Positions 1-9,471 of a DNA stretch of 64,000 bases are shown here, one piece after another (positions within the stretch are counted from its first letter, which is position 1; every line of letters begins with the position of its first letter). A program made the position numbers and the translations under genes. The stretch is from Akkermansiaceae bacterium UBA4589. Its GTDB lineage: Bacteria; Verrucomicrobiota; Verrucomicrobiia; Verrucomicrobiales; Akkermansiaceae. The notes under the pieces are model-generated. The model did no database searches. It was not told the origin of the DNA and saw only the letters and a list, made by a program, of their open reading frames with translations. The stretch covers positions 1 through 64,000 of the forward strand of contig DGJT01000038.1 of assembly GCA_002387565.1 (NCBI GenBank). Direction: 5' to 3'.

Positions 1-1731
1 TTGACGAATACGCTCACGGGTTACGTTGAATTGTTTGCCTACTTCTTCGAGGGTGCGGCTGTAACCGTCAGCTAGACCGAAACGTTGTTCGAGTACCTCG
101 CGTTCACGCTCGGTAAGTGAGTCGAGAACCTCTGTGATACGTTCCTTAAGCATGGAGAAGCCTGCTTCTTCCATCGGGTTTTCGACTTTTTTATCTTCGA
201 TAAAGTCACCAAATGAAGCATCTTCTGATTCACCAATAGGAGCTTGTAGAGAGACGGGCTGTTGTGCCATTTTGAGTACTGAGCGCACACGTTCAGCAGG
301 TAGGTGAATTTCCTCTGCGATTTCTTCAGGTGTTGGCTCACGTCCATATTCTTGGACGAGTTGTTTCTGTACACGGATAAGCTTGTTAATGGTCTCAATC
401 ATGTGAACAGGGATACGAATGGTACGTGCCTGATCCGCGATAGAACGAGTGATCGCCTGGCGAATCCACCATGTGGCGTAAGTCGAGAATTTATAACCGC
501 GACGGTATTCAAATTTTTCTACGGCTTTCATAAGACCCATGTTACCTTCTTGGATAAGGTCCAAAAATGAGAGACCACGGTTGGTGTATTTCTTAGCAAT
601 TGAAATCACGAGACGTAGGTTAGCCTCGACCATTTCGGTTTTGTTCTTTTCAGACTTGCGAGTCCAGACTTTGAGTTGTTTGTAGAGTTTAGGGTACTCT
701 GTCTCTGTGGTCCAAGAATTGGTGTAGAAAGCTTTAATTTCTTTAATAACTTCTTTGTCATCTGGATTTTTAGCTAGTTTGTTATTGAGCTTGGTGATGG
801 TCTTGTGATCTTTTTCGATACGATCACAGAAGTTTTCGATGATTTTATGTTTGAAGAATAACTGCTCATAGAGCTTGTTGAGCTGCATGAGGTTTTTGCG
901 GATTTCTTCTTCTTTTTCATCGATAGAGGCTTGCTCCTTGCTTTTGAGTCTCTGTTTGAACGTGATGTAAGTATCTTGCTTGAGCTCGGTGATAGCGTTG
1001 ATGAGCTTAGGCAATGTTTTCATGTATTGCTCACGGTTCTCAATTTTTTTATCAAGAATGATACGATCAAAACGCTCCTTGCCTCTGTAGAGATTATTAG
1101 CGATTTCTAAATAGTAATCAGCAGTGAAGCCAAAGTAATGGAGGTGTTTTTTGACCTGCTTCTCTGAGTTTTCGATGCGCTTTGAAATGGCGACTTCTTG
1201 CTCACGAGTGAGGAGCTCGACTTGCCCCATTTGCTTGAGGTACATGCGAACTGGGTCATCAAGAAAGTCGTTTTTCTTATCTTCTTTTTCACTGATAAGG
1301 TTGTTATCACTGGATTGTTTTTCTTTAAAACGGTCTACCTCCGAAGCATCAATGATACTAAACGCCATGCCTTGAAGTTTATCAATGATGATGCCGATGT
1401 CCTCGGCTTTAACTATATTAGTTGGCAGAGCCTCATTGATATCGTCGTAGGTTAAGTAGTCTTGCTCTTTGGCTAGTTTGACTAGTTCTTTGATTTTTTC
1501 TTGGACCTCAGGAATATCAAAAATACTTAAATCGCCTTTCAAAGGTGCTTTGATAACTTCTTTTACAGCTGGTTTTGGTTCAGCTTTCTTTGCTGCTACC
1601 TTCTTAGCTGGAGTTTTTTTAGCTGCCACACTTTTCTTAGGAATGGCTTTTTTAGCTGTCTTTTTAGCGGCAACTTTTTTAGCTGGGGCCTTCTTAGAAG
1701 TAGTTTTTGTAGTGGTTTTTTTTTCAGGCAT
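1..1731 (-). CDS. rpoD: RNA polymerase primary sigma factor RpoD (partial, C-terminus outside window)
   Basis: Housekeeping sigma factor that directs RNA polymerase to -35/-10 promoters. I translated the minus strand from the ATG at 1731. The first ~55 residues are a Lys/Ala-rich tail with repeated AAKK-type motifs. Region 1.2 ([11 protein letters not shown]) lies near residue 160, then a ~170-residue non-conserved stretch, then region 2 from about residue 367 ([28 protein letters not shown]) and regions 3-4, ending at the window edge inside the region 4 helix-turn-helix ([15 protein letters not shown]). The frame is open to base 1, so only the last tens of residues are missing. It lies downstream of dnaG, as in the classical macromolecular-synthesis operon, but has its own strong promoter in the gap. 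Confidence 0.96.
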   Translation of the reverse strand, partial: MPEKKTTTKTTSKKAPAKKVAAKKTAKKAIPKKSVAAKKTPAKKVAAKKAEPKPAVKEVIKAPLKGDLSIFDIPEVQEKIKELVKLAKEQDYLTYDDINEALPTNIVKAEDIGIIIDKLQGMAFSIIDASEVDRFKEKQSSDNNLISEKEDKKNDFLDDPVRMYLKQMGQVELLTREQEVAISKRIENSEKQVKKHLHYFGFTADYYLEIANNLYRGKERFDRIILDKKIENREQYMKTLPKLINAITELKQDTYITFKQRLKSKEQASIDEKEEEIRKNLMQLNKLYEQLFFKHKIIENFCDRIEKDHKTITKLNNKLAKNPDDKEVIKEIKAFYTNSWTTETEYPKLYKQLKVWTRKSEKNKTEMVEANLRLVISIAKKYTNRGLSFLDLIQEGNMGLMKAVEKFEYRRGYKFSTYATWWIRQAITRSIADQARTIRIPVHMIETINKLIRVQKQLVQEYGREPTPEEIAEEIHLPAERVRSVLKMAQQPVSLQAPIGESEDASFGDFIEDKKVENPMEEAGFSMLKERITEVLDSLTEREREVLEQRFGLADGYSRTLEEVGKQFNVTRERIRQ

Positions 1732-1754
1732 AGAGAGAAAATTAGAAGTTGGAA

Positions 1755-1782
1755 ATTCTAGCCGGCTTTTCGTTAATGTCAA
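1755..1782 (-). promoter_or_regulatory. Sigma-70-type promoter for rpoD
   Basis: On the minus strand TTGACA (1782-1777) and TAGAAT (1760-1755) are separated by 16 bp. The -35 is a perfect match and the -10 matches at five of six positions. The predicted start near 1748 leaves a leader of about 17 nt before the rpoD ATG. It sits in the 123-bp gap between dnaG and rpoD, so rpoD need not depend on read-through from dnaG. Confidence 0.65.
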
Positions 1783-1854
1783 GGAGTTATTCGGGCTGCT
1801 GAAGCTCCTTTATTTAACAAGCTTAAAACTAGTGAAAATAAGTGTAAAAAGCTT

Positions 1855-3891
1855 TTAGTTAAGCTCTGCTATTTTAGCGTTAATCGTCATGAAGCTTTGC
1901 ATCAGTTCATGTTTTTTCTCTTTAGATAGACTCGTATCATTGAGTTGCATTTGGATACGGTTGGAATCTAAGTTAAGTAAGCGTCTCTGCATCTCTATAT
2001 GGCTCTCTTTGGCGGCTTGTTCGGCTTGGCGTAGAGGGGCTTGATTTGCCATATTTTGAAAAGGATGATTACTGTCAAATTGAGCGAGAAATCCATTGAG
2101 GCTAGGCGCTGAATATGGGTCTGGGCGCTCTGTGAGAATACGGATAAAATCTTTGATGTAGTAATGACTGTCTACATGCTCGTTATAAAATTCTAATTGC
2201 TCGACTAGCCATGCTTGAGCTGCTGAGTCTTGGAGGGCTGCTTGCGCTAATATGGCAATAGCAGTATCAATGACAGGAGGAGCCGTAGTGCTATCTTGAG
2301 CCTCAGCACTATTCATACCTTGATTGAACTCTTCGGGAACATAGCCATCATTAGAGGCGGAAGCGTAGTCGCCATTTTCTGAGTAATCAGCTGAATAGTT
2401 AGCTGAATACTCAGGGCTATCTAAGGTAGAGTTCATGCTCGCATTAAAATCATCGATAGATGAAGGAGAGCTTGGTTCAGTGCTTACATTTTGTGTTGGT
2501 GTTTTTTTAATTTTATAAGCTTGCTTACTTTGATTTTTTTGGCGCTGTTGTTCACGCTCATCTTGCTGTTTCTTCTGTTGTAAGATGACGTTGAAATCCT
2601 GACGAATAGACTCTTGGTCGAGGTTGAGGCGTGTACAAAAATCAGACAAATACACATCTTGTTCAGTGCGGTGGGTGAGCTGGCTTAGATGATGAAGTAA
2701 TTCATAAATAAGCTCAGTTTTCTTTTGTGGATTGCTCCAGTCTGGGTGAGCTTGCATTTTTTGCAGTTGATCCTCAAAAAAGGGTAGAGCCTCATTGATG
2801 AGCTTGGCAAAAGCTTCGTTGCCTTGAGATTTAATAATCGAGTCAGGGTCTTCGCCATTGGGGAGCTGCACCATATCGACTTGAATATTGACAGCGGCTA
2901 ATTGCTGGTAAGCTTTGATGGCGGCTTTTTGCCCTGCATTGTCGGCATCAAAACAAATTTTAGCTTTAGGGCTGTAACGCTTAATGAGAGTGGCGTGCTG
3001 TGGTGTAAAGGCAGTCCCAAGGCTTGCAACGGTCATCTCAAAACCAGCTTGATGCGCGGCGATTACATCCATTTGACCTTCGCATAGTAGGGCGTATTTA
3101 TTCTGACCAATGGCTCGTTTAGCTTTGTCTAAGCCGTAGAAATGCTTGGATTTAATAAAAAGACTCGTTTCAGGAGAGTTGATGTATTTCCCAGTATTAG
3201 GATTGTTGTCCAGCTGACGCCCACTAAAGGCGATAGGTTCACCATAATCATTGCAAATAGGAAACATGAGACGATTACGAAAACGGCTGTACAAGCCAGA
3301 GCGCTTGTCTTGTGGATCTTTGAGAGCAGCTAAACCACTATCGATGAGCTCTCTGCCTGTAATTTTGGTTTCTTTGGCCCAGTTGAGGAAGAGTTGAGAG
3401 TCAGTAGGTGCCCAACCTAGTGACCATTTTTTGGCGGTTTCTCGGTTGAGTCCTCGTTGTTTGAGATAGTCACGAGCGCCTTGAGCATCAGGGTGGGTGA
3501 GGAGTAAATCATGGAACCAAGCTGTAGCCTCTGCATGGAGTAGTAAGAGGCGGTTACGTTGCTTTTTAACTTCGATGCTTTGGGTAGAGTCAGCCTCTTC
3601 CTCAAGTGTCATGCCGTATTTGTCAGCTAGTTGTCTAAGGGCTTCTGGATAGGTGACATTGGTGTACTCCATGAGGAAATTAACGCTACTACCTGAAGCT
3701 CCACAGCCAAAGCAATGGTAGCGCTGTCGCTGAGGGCTCACGCTAAATGAAGGTGACTTTTCATTGTGGAAAGGGCAGAGACCTTTAAAGCTCGCACCAG
3801 CACGTTTGAGTGGCACATAGGTTTCAATAAGCGATACGATATCAACTCTCTCTAGGAGTTGTTCAATACTTTCTTTTTTAATCAGTCCCAT
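1855..3891 (-). CDS. dnaG: DNA primase
   Basis: Makes RNA primers for DNA replication. The 678-residue product has the N-terminal CHC2 zinc finger (C39, H42, C60, C63), the catalytic core and a TOPRIM fold with the EGQMD glutamate near residue 271 and the DAD acidic motif at 315-317. Residues ~455-545 form a low-complexity Ser/Asn/Tyr/Gln-rich linker before the C-terminal helicase-interaction domain. That linker makes the protein somewhat longer than the usual 580-650 residues. The gene starts 12 bp after the stop of the LptF/G-like gene, so the two are probably co-transcribed, with rpoD downstream. No Shine-Dalgarno sequence is visible. Confidence 0.97.
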   Translation of the reverse strand: MGLIKKESIEQLLERVDIVSLIETYVPLKRAGASFKGLCPFHNEKSPSFSVSPQRQRYHCFGCGASGSSVNFLMEYTNVTYPEALRQLADKYGMTLEEEADSTQSIEVKKQRNRLLLLHAEATAWFHDLLLTHPDAQGARDYLKQRGLNRETAKKWSLGWAPTDSQLFLNWAKETKITGRELIDSGLAALKDPQDKRSGLYSRFRNRLMFPICNDYGEPIAFSGRQLDNNPNTGKYINSPETSLFIKSKHFYGLDKAKRAIGQNKYALLCEGQMDVIAAHQAGFEMTVASLGTAFTPQHATLIKRYSPKAKICFDADNAGQKAAIKAYQQLAAVNIQVDMVQLPNGEDPDSIIKSQGNEAFAKLINEALPFFEDQLQKMQAHPDWSNPQKKTELIYELLHHLSQLTHRTEQDVYLSDFCTRLNLDQESIRQDFNVILQQKKQQDEREQQRQKNQSKQAYKIKKTPTQNVSTEPSSPSSIDDFNASMNSTLDSPEYSANYSADYSENGDYASASNDGYVPEEFNQGMNSAEAQDSTTAPPVIDTAIAILAQAALQDSAAQAWLVEQLEFYNEHVDSHYYIKDFIRILTERPDPYSAPSLNGFLAQFDSNHPFQNMANQAPLRQAEQAAKESHIEMQRRLLNLDSNRIQMQLNDTSLSKEKKHELMQSFMTINAKIAELN

Positions 3892-3903
3892 AGTTACTAA
3901 ATT

Positions 3904-5202
3904 CTATGAGTTAAACCAACCTAGTTGTTTGCGTAAAATCCACAATCCAATACCACAAAAAACTACAGGGGTCATCAGTGTCGCCAGCCAGGCTGGTAAA
4001 ATAGCCGCGGCGCCTAACGAATAACCTAGATGAGAGCAGAGTAGCATAGCGACCATGAGTGCGATAGCTAGCAGCGTGTTTTTACCTGATTGTTTGCGTT
4101 CAAAATTTAAACCTAAACTCATGGCTAACAAGCAGCTAGCAAGACAGGTGATAGGGTCAAAAATACGTTGGTTGAGTAGGGTTTGTATCTGTGGTTGCTC
4201 TTGAGCTTTGGCTGATTGTAGTCTTTGAGAAAGTAGAGGCACCGTCATTTCGATAGGTGTCATATTTGCCTGCAATAATTTATAAGGGGTTTCTGTCCAT
4301 TTAGGTGACCAAGAAGGAGTTTTGGTCGTTTTGATTAGGTGAGGTTGTTCCTCGTCGGTATTGAATGCATATTGCACAATATTGCTAAACTCCCATTGTT
4401 GAGTTTGAGCGTCCCAGCGAGCCTTTTCAATGAGGTAGCGATGAGTGAGCTCATGCTCTTGGTTGGTTTGTGAAATCGCTAAATCAGAAAACTCCCACAC
4501 AGCTTGCTTATCTTGAGATGACGGGTGAGCTGTAGGGAATTGATTAATCACCCAAAATCTTCCAGTTTGTGGGATAAGTCTATTGACGGCGTAAAAATCA
4601 ACACCTTCTAGGCTTAAGTTTTGCTCGAATTTAAGAAATTTTTGCTGAGCTTTAGGTTCCAAGTAATAATTGAGAAATAGACATAGAACCAAACTAGAAA
4701 ACGTCACAAAAAAACAAGGCTTCAACGTGCTAAATGGAGATTTTCCTGTTTGTAAGAAAATAAGTACTTCTTGGTTTTTCGAGAACTGAGTAAGTATAAT
4801 AAGGCAGGAAATGAGCAAGGTGCAGGGGATGAGTAATTTTAGAATACTCGGTAACTGCAAGACGTAAAACGAAAGCGCATAAAAAGCAGGGTTACTCGTC
4901 TTGCTAAAATCAGATAGATGCTCTTGAAAATCGATAATAATCCATAAAGAAACCAAACAAATAAGGGTAAACCCAAATATCTGCCAAAGCTTAGCATGAA
5001 TATAACGATACATCGTCAGCGCAAAGTGATGATAAATGAGGTGTATAGCAGGGATTAGGCAGGTTAACCCAAGTAAAATCACACTGATGGTATTTAAGGC
5101 ATTGGTATCTTGGCTCTTCCACAATTGCAGCATGCTTAAAACGGCGGCAATCGCAGCAATAAGGCTAATGAGGTAGTAGATAATAGAGCGCAGAGAAAGC
5201 AT
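3904..5202 (-). CDS. LptF/LptG-family lipopolysaccharide export permease
   Basis: Predicted inner-membrane permease of the YjgP/YjgQ (LptF/LptG) family, which with LptB extracts lipopolysaccharide and drives it toward LptD. The family core begins near residue 65 (MYRYIHAKLW), with transmembrane helices around residues 75-90, 105-135 and 165-185. A soluble periplasmic domain (~190-340) follows, then a C-terminal helix block. Unusually, the protein begins with two extra hydrophobic helices (residues 6-25 and 38-58) before that core. A later start at the core Met would remove them, but I see no better signal there. It heads the lptF/G-dnaG-rpoD run. The outer-membrane partner lptD lies at 42.3-44.7 kb. 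I cannot tell LptF from LptG. Confidence 0.8.
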   Translation of the reverse strand: MLSLRSIIYYLISLIAAIAAVLSMLQLWKSQDTNALNTISVILLGLTCLIPAIHLIYHHFALTMYRYIHAKLWQIFGFTLICLVSLWIIIDFQEHLSDFSKTSNPAFYALSFYVLQLPSILKLLIPCTLLISCLIILTQFSKNQEVLIFLQTGKSPFSTLKPCFFVTFSSLVLCLFLNYYLEPKAQQKFLKFEQNLSLEGVDFYAVNRLIPQTGRFWVINQFPTAHPSSQDKQAVWEFSDLAISQTNQEHELTHRYLIEKARWDAQTQQWEFSNIVQYAFNTDEEQPHLIKTTKTPSWSPKWTETPYKLLQANMTPIEMTVPLLSQRLQSAKAQEQPQIQTLLNQRIFDPITCLASCLLAMSLGLNFERKQSGKNTLLAIALMVAMLLCSHLGYSLGAAAILPAWLATLMTPVVFCGIGLWILRKQLGWFNS

Positions 5203-5353
5203 GAATGAAAAACAGGTAAATCAGTTCAAAATGATTAAGTCGTAAAACTAGCTAGATATCAATTCTAGAGTTACGCATAGTTGCATTGAATCACATTACA
5301 CGACAAAAATTCAACATTAAGAACCAGAGAAAATGGGCTAAGTACTAATTCAA

Positions 5354-5478
5354 GTGCACTTAAATGCACCTTCTTATCCTTGTTAAATCAATGTTTTGTA
5401 GGTTTTCTAGATATTTAGGGCTTGAAATATGTATTTTTGTGTACTAGAGTGTACTCAATAGTTCTCTAGTGCACTTTA
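5354..5478 (+). promoter_or_regulatory. mraZ promoter with 10-bp-spaced operator repeats (probable MraZ box)
   Basis: Five units in exact 10-bp register start at 5429 (ATGTATT), 5439 (GTGTACT), 5449 (GTGTACT), 5459 (TAGTTCT, degenerate) and 5469 (GTGCACT). A second pair with the same spacing lies upstream at 5354 (GTGCACT) and 5364 (ATGCACC). A possible promoter, TTGAAA (5422-5427), 17 bp, TAGAGT (5445-5450), overlaps the array. MraZ proteins are known to repress their own operon by binding 10-bp-spaced direct repeats (TGGGN boxes in E. coli), so this array is probably the MraZ operator with a different half-site. The rest of 5203-5496 shows no gene. Confidence 0.6.
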
Positions 5479-5496
5479 TGAGGGCTGTTATTTGTC

Positions 5497-5958
5497 ATGA
5501 CTGCGATACCTCATATTGAAGGGACTTTATCCCACAAGCTAGACCCTAAGGGTCGAGTTGCTGTACCCATAGAATGGCGCAGCATGCCTCTGGGGAATAT
5601 TCGTATGATGCCGGCTCAAACCTACGGGGTAGAGACTCTACGTTTCTTGAGTGAATGCTTTTATCAGCAACAGTTAACTAAGATTGACTCGATGAAAGAC
5701 GAGCTAGGCGCAGCCAAAATATTGCGAGCGAAAGGCGCTTTTATTAGGCGTTGCGCTCCAGTCAAAATTAATGAGCAAGGTAAACTGCAAGTGCCCAAGG
5801 CACAGAGTTTGTCAGCAAATATAGATTTTAATAGTGAAGTGATGTTGGTTGGTTTTGGGACCTATTTTGAAATTTACTCCATCCAAAACTACGACTTAAT
5901 GGTAGCTGAAGAAGCTAAAGAAATCACAGAATTTAATGATATTATAGGCGGTTTTTAA
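5497..5958 (+). CDS. mraZ: Transcriptional regulator MraZ
   Basis: First gene of the dcw cluster. MraZ forms ring-shaped oligomers and represses the mra/dcw promoter. The 153-residue product has the two AbrB-like MraZ motifs: SHKLDPKGRVAVPIEWR near residue 12, and a second degenerate copy around residues 88-105 (VKINEQGKLQVPKAQS). Length is normal for the family. rsmH follows after 10 bp. The 10-bp-spaced repeat array directly upstream is the likely autoregulatory site. Confidence 0.95.
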   Translation: MTAIPHIEGTLSHKLDPKGRVAVPIEWRSMPLGNIRMMPAQTYGVETLRFLSECFYQQQLTKIDSMKDELGAAKILRAKGAFIRRCAPVKINEQGKLQVPKAQSLSANIDFNSEVMLVGFGTYFEIYSIQNYDLMVAEEAKEITEFNDIIGGF

Positions 5959-5968
5959 TGATACTCTC

Positions 5969-6985
5969 ATGACTCTATCTAAAGAATTCCTACAAGAATT
6001 AGAGCAAGCTCAGTTGGGTAAAACAAACTGGGAGGAGTACCATCAACCCATTATGCCTCAAGAAGTAGTCGAATTACTCGGTGCTGGCCCAGGTAAAGTT
6101 ATAGTAGATGCTACGCTTGGAGGAGGTGGTCACACAGAACTCTTTCTCTCTCTAGGTGCTCAAGTAATAGGCTTTGACCAAGACCAAGAGGCTCGTGCAT
6201 GGGCGACCCAGCGTTTGAGTCAGTATGGAGATCAGCTCACTGTAGTCGCGAGTAACTTTGCGCATATTGATGAAAAGCTCAAAGAATTAGGGATTGATGA
6301 AGTCGATGCGATTTTTGCTGATATTGGAGTGTCATCACATCATTTAGATGCCGATTATAGGGGGATGTCATTTCAACGTGACGGCGCTCTAGATATGAGA
6401 ATGAATCAAAGCGGGCAAGCAATCAGTACTCAACAAACTGGTAAGACAGCTGCTGATTTGATTGCTCAAACTGATGTGGAGACCTTGTCCTACTGGTTTA
6501 AGACTTATGGAGAAGAGCCAATGGCTTGGAAATTGGCGCAAAGGATTGTGGAAGCCCGTGAGCATACTGAGTTTAAGACGACCTTGCAATTAGCAGATTT
6601 TATTAAGGAGCAAATTCCAGCCAAACGCCTAGCGATGTCTAGAAAGCATCCTGCGACTAAAGTTTTTCAAGCCTTACGTATGGTGGTCAATGCCGAATTA
6701 GATGTGTTAGAAGCCTTTCTCCCCAAAGCGGTTAGTTGTCTTAAAGTCGGGGGAGTGGTCGGCGTGATGAGCTTCCACAGTTTAGAAGACAGACAAGTAA
6801 AACAATTTTTTAAGAAAAAGAGCCAAAAGATGCTGGATCAACCTAACTGGCCAGCGCCGAGACCTAATCCTGACTACTGTTTGGATGTGGTGACCTCTAA
6901 GCCTGTTATGGCAGGTGAAGCAGAAGTGGCTGAGAACCCAAGATCAAGAAGTGCCAAGCTACGAGTCGCAAGACGAGCAGTGTGA
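5969..6985 (+). CDS. rsmH: 16S rRNA (cytosine-1402-N4)-methyltransferase
   Basis: S-adenosylmethionine-dependent methyltransferase (MraW/RsmH) acting on C1402 of 16S rRNA in the decoding centre. The 338-residue sequence shows the SAM-binding loop DATLGGGGHTE near residue 50, the ADIGVSSHHLD motif, RMVVNAELD and SFHSLEDRQVK, ending in a basic RSAKLRVARR tail typical of the family. Its place between mraZ and ftsL is the conserved dcw order. The ATG follows the mraZ stop by 10 bp with no visible Shine-Dalgarno sequence. Confidence 0.97.
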   Translation: MTLSKEFLQELEQAQLGKTNWEEYHQPIMPQEVVELLGAGPGKVIVDATLGGGGHTELFLSLGAQVIGFDQDQEARAWATQRLSQYGDQLTVVASNFAHIDEKLKELGIDEVDAIFADIGVSSHHLDADYRGMSFQRDGALDMRMNQSGQAISTQQTGKTAADLIAQTDVETLSYWFKTYGEEPMAWKLAQRIVEAREHTEFKTTLQLADFIKEQIPAKRLAMSRKHPATKVFQALRMVVNAELDVLEAFLPKAVSCLKVGGVVGVMSFHSLEDRQVKQFFKKKSQKMLDQPNWPAPRPNPDYCLDVVTSKPVMAGEAEVAENPRSRSAKLRVARRAV

Positions 6986-7005
6986 ATTATTTATAGTTTC
7001 TAGAA

Positions 7006-7449
7006 ATGTTAAATTTAAAGAAAAATCAAAATACCTTTATGAGTTATGAGGATGAGTTCATTTGTAAAAAATGGAAACACCATCACGTGAAGGCAGATAA
7101 AAAAACAGGGAGCTCATTTTGGGTGTTCTTTTGTTTAACTTTGATGGTTCTTACTATTGTGGCCAGTGTTTCTTACATTCATTTACAAAATCAAAAAATA
7201 GCCGTTACTAAAAATGTAGTTAAAACTGACAAGTCTATCAAGTTGCTCAAAGTGGAAATTGCGACTTTGGAAATGCGCATTAGCCAAGAGCTCCAAGTGC
7301 ACACCCTTAAAAATAGGCTCATCGATCAAAATTCAGAATTACAATCAATACCTCCTCATGTGATTCTCTATATTGATGATGCTAGTGGCGTGGCACAAGT
7401 AGCGCCGCAAGCAGAGAATCAAAATAGTTTATTATCTGCGATAGAGTAA
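7006..7449 (+). CDS. ftsL: FtsL-like cell division protein
   Basis: A 147-residue bitopic protein with a basic cytoplasmic N-terminus (~1-40), one transmembrane helix (about residues 41-60, FWVFFCLTLMVLTIVAS) and an extracytoplasmic coiled-coil-like segment (KSIKLLKVEIATLEMRIS). This layout, and its place between rsmH and ftsI, matches FtsL, the divisome scaffold that pairs with FtsB. Sequence conservation in FtsL is poor, so the call rests on topology and synteny. The stop overlaps the ftsI start (TAATG), suggesting translational coupling. Confidence 0.75.
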   Translation: MLNLKKNQNTFMSYEDEFICKKWKHHHVKADKKTGSSFWVFFCLTLMVLTIVASVSYIHLQNQKIAVTKNVVKTDKSIKLLKVEIATLEMRISQELQVHTLKNRLIDQNSELQSIPPHVILYIDDASGVAQVAPQAENQNSLLSAIE

Positions 7450-9362
7450 TGGCTAAAGAGCAGACTATACTAAAAATAAAGCTAAGTTTTTTAGCCTTCT
7501 TTTTGCTGCTAATTGTAGGTGCTCTTGGTGTTCGGATTGTTAAATTGCAGTGGATTCCCTTAGCTGTACCTCTCGAGGTTAAGGAGCGTAAGCTCGATAG
7601 AGTGATGATACCAGCCAAACGTGGTAACTTGCTGAGTCGACATGATGAACTGCTCGCGCAAGATTTAGAGAATTACACCATGACCTTTGACTTGGTGCAT
7701 TTTCAAGATGAAAAACTAGTAGGATTACCTCTGGCTTATGACCTCCTTTCTAGTAAGGAAACATGGGAAGATTTAGAAGATTCTCTTAAAAAGAAGCAGC
7801 TCAGGTTCTGGTCTAAGACATTAGTAGATGGAAAATCCAATGATTTGCTGTACCGTAATTATGCTGATAAGTTAGCTAAGGTTCTAGGACCACTGCTTGG
7901 TAAACAAGCAGATGAGTTTTACCAAGAGCTCGTGAATTCTTATGAATCAGGGCGCAAGGTCTATTTTATCAAAGGTAAAATGGCCTATGACCAAAAGGCA
8001 GAAATTGACCACCTCATTAAGCAGCATCATTTAGTAGGTGTGGATTTCAAGGCTGAAATGCATCGTGTGTATGCTCAAGATGAGTTGGGGGGCTACTGTA
8101 TAGGTTTAGTTAGAACGCTTAAAAATAAACGCACAGGTTTATTTGGTGTAGAGAAACTCGCGAATGATTGGCTCAACGGCAAAGAAGGTTGGATTACCAA
8201 AAATCGAGACCATATGGGGCGCATTGTCCTCGATAGCGAATCAGAAATACAACAACCAGAGCAGGGCAAACATCTCAGGCTGACGATTGATACTCATATC
8301 CAAGGTTTTGCTGAGGAAGCTCTCAGCGAAGCTGTAGAAGAATTCAACCCAGATAGGGGCGCTGTGCTTGTGGTTGATCCCTACAATGGTGATATTTTAG
8401 CCCTAGCGCATTACCCGAGTTTCAATCCTAATACAGGCAAGGGAATTGAAGGCCTGTGGCAAAATATTCTCATGGAAGGTTTTGACCCAGGCTCTACCAT
8501 TAAAGTCGTCGCTACTTCTGGGGCGCTTGATCAAGGGGTCGTTCAACGAGACGATATTTTTGACTGTGCTGGAGGTCACTATCGAGAAGGGCGTTTATCC
8601 GTCAAAGATTACAAAGCTTTTTATGAATTAACTTTTGATGAGGTATTAGAAAAATCCAGTAACATCGGCACCTACCTTATTGCCAAAGAATTAGGCAAAG
8701 ATAAATTCAAAGATTACCTCAACCGTTATGGTTACCTGTCGCCAGTGAATTCTGGCTTAGGCAGTGAGCGCAAGGTGTTGATGGCTGATTTGAATAATCC
8801 GACAGATTTCTCTCGGATGAGTTTTGGTTACAGTCTTATTGTGACTCCCTTTCATACTGCGATGGCTTATGCGGCTATTGCTAATGGCGGTAAATTAATG
8901 AAGCCAAGGCTCATGGACGAAATACTCGATGATAATGGAGAGGTGATACATACCTTTGAGCCTGTGATTAAAAACACGGTGATGCAACCACAAACCGCCA
9001 AAGCGATGCGAGAAGCTCTCGCAGGCGTGGTGGCGAACGGCACAGGTAAAAATGCTCAAGTTTTTGATTTTAAAATTGCAGGGAAGACCGGCACAGCTAG
9101 AAAACATGAGGCAAAAGTAGGTTACTCCGAAGACCATTACATGGTCTCGTTTGCGGGTATGATGCCCGCTGAAAACCCAGCATTTGTCGCTGTAGTGGTC
9201 ATAGATAACCCTACTCATGAGGAGATTAAAATAGGTGGTGGCTCAGTCGCTGCGCCAGTATTTAAGAGTTTTGGTGAAAAAATGGCTAGCTATTTGGGAT
9301 TAATCCCTGCATTATCCCCTTCCGATCCACAAAACGATCAGCAAAAGGAGGGTGAAAACTAA
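7449..9362 (+). CDS. ftsI: Penicillin-binding protein, septal transpeptidase (FtsI/PBP3 type)
   Basis: Class B penicillin-binding protein that cross-links septal peptidoglycan. The 637-residue product has an N-terminal membrane anchor (residues ~8-28), a dimerisation/pedestal domain (RGNLLSRHDELLA near residue 58) and a C-terminal transpeptidase domain. The active-site STIK is near residues 349-352, SSN near 403 and KTG near 546. No PASTA domain is present. Position in the dcw cluster and the TAATG overlap with ftsL support the FtsI assignment over a lateral-wall PBP2. Confidence 0.93.
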   Translation: MAKEQTILKIKLSFLAFFLLLIVGALGVRIVKLQWIPLAVPLEVKERKLDRVMIPAKRGNLLSRHDELLAQDLENYTMTFDLVHFQDEKLVGLPLAYDLLSSKETWEDLEDSLKKKQLRFWSKTLVDGKSNDLLYRNYADKLAKVLGPLLGKQADEFYQELVNSYESGRKVYFIKGKMAYDQKAEIDHLIKQHHLVGVDFKAEMHRVYAQDELGGYCIGLVRTLKNKRTGLFGVEKLANDWLNGKEGWITKNRDHMGRIVLDSESEIQQPEQGKHLRLTIDTHIQGFAEEALSEAVEEFNPDRGAVLVVDPYNGDILALAHYPSFNPNTGKGIEGLWQNILMEGFDPGSTIKVVATSGALDQGVVQRDDIFDCAGGHYREGRLSVKDYKAFYELTFDEVLEKSSNIGTYLIAKELGKDKFKDYLNRYGYLSPVNSGLGSERKVLMADLNNPTDFSRMSFGYSLIVTPFHTAMAYAAIANGGKLMKPRLMDEILDDNGEVIHTFEPVIKNTVMQPQTAKAMREALAGVVANGTGKNAQVFDFKIAGKTGTARKHEAKVGYSEDHYMVSFAGMMPAENPAFVAVVVIDNPTHEEIKIGGGSVAAPVFKSFGEKMASYLGLIPALSPSDPQNDQQKEGEN

Positions 9363-9394
9363 TTTTTTCAACGTTCTTTTGTTTTTCAACTTCT

Positions 9395-9422
9395 TTGATA
9401 CTAATTCACCTTTTTCTATAAA
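9395..9422 (+). promoter_or_regulatory. Putative sigma-70 promoter for murE
   Basis: TTGATA (9395-9400), a 16-bp spacer and TATAAA (9417-9422) lie in the 109-bp gap between ftsI and murE. Each hexamer matches the consensus at five of six positions, giving a leader of about 43 nt. This suggests that murE and the following genes can be transcribed independently of mraZ-ftsI. Confidence 0.5.
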
Positions 9423-9471
9423 TATTAATACCTAGTTAATAGTTATATTTTTTTATCAAGTCTTACTTTTT

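Noticed and set aside
304..570. Plus-strand and other short open frames within rpoD and dnaG
   Set aside because: They are antisense to well-conserved sigma-factor and primase coding sequence and show no protein-like features.
7382..7618. Minus-strand gene across the ftsL-ftsI junction
   Set aside because: It lies opposite two coupled conserved division genes, and the encoded sequence is Ser/Leu-rich shadow-like.
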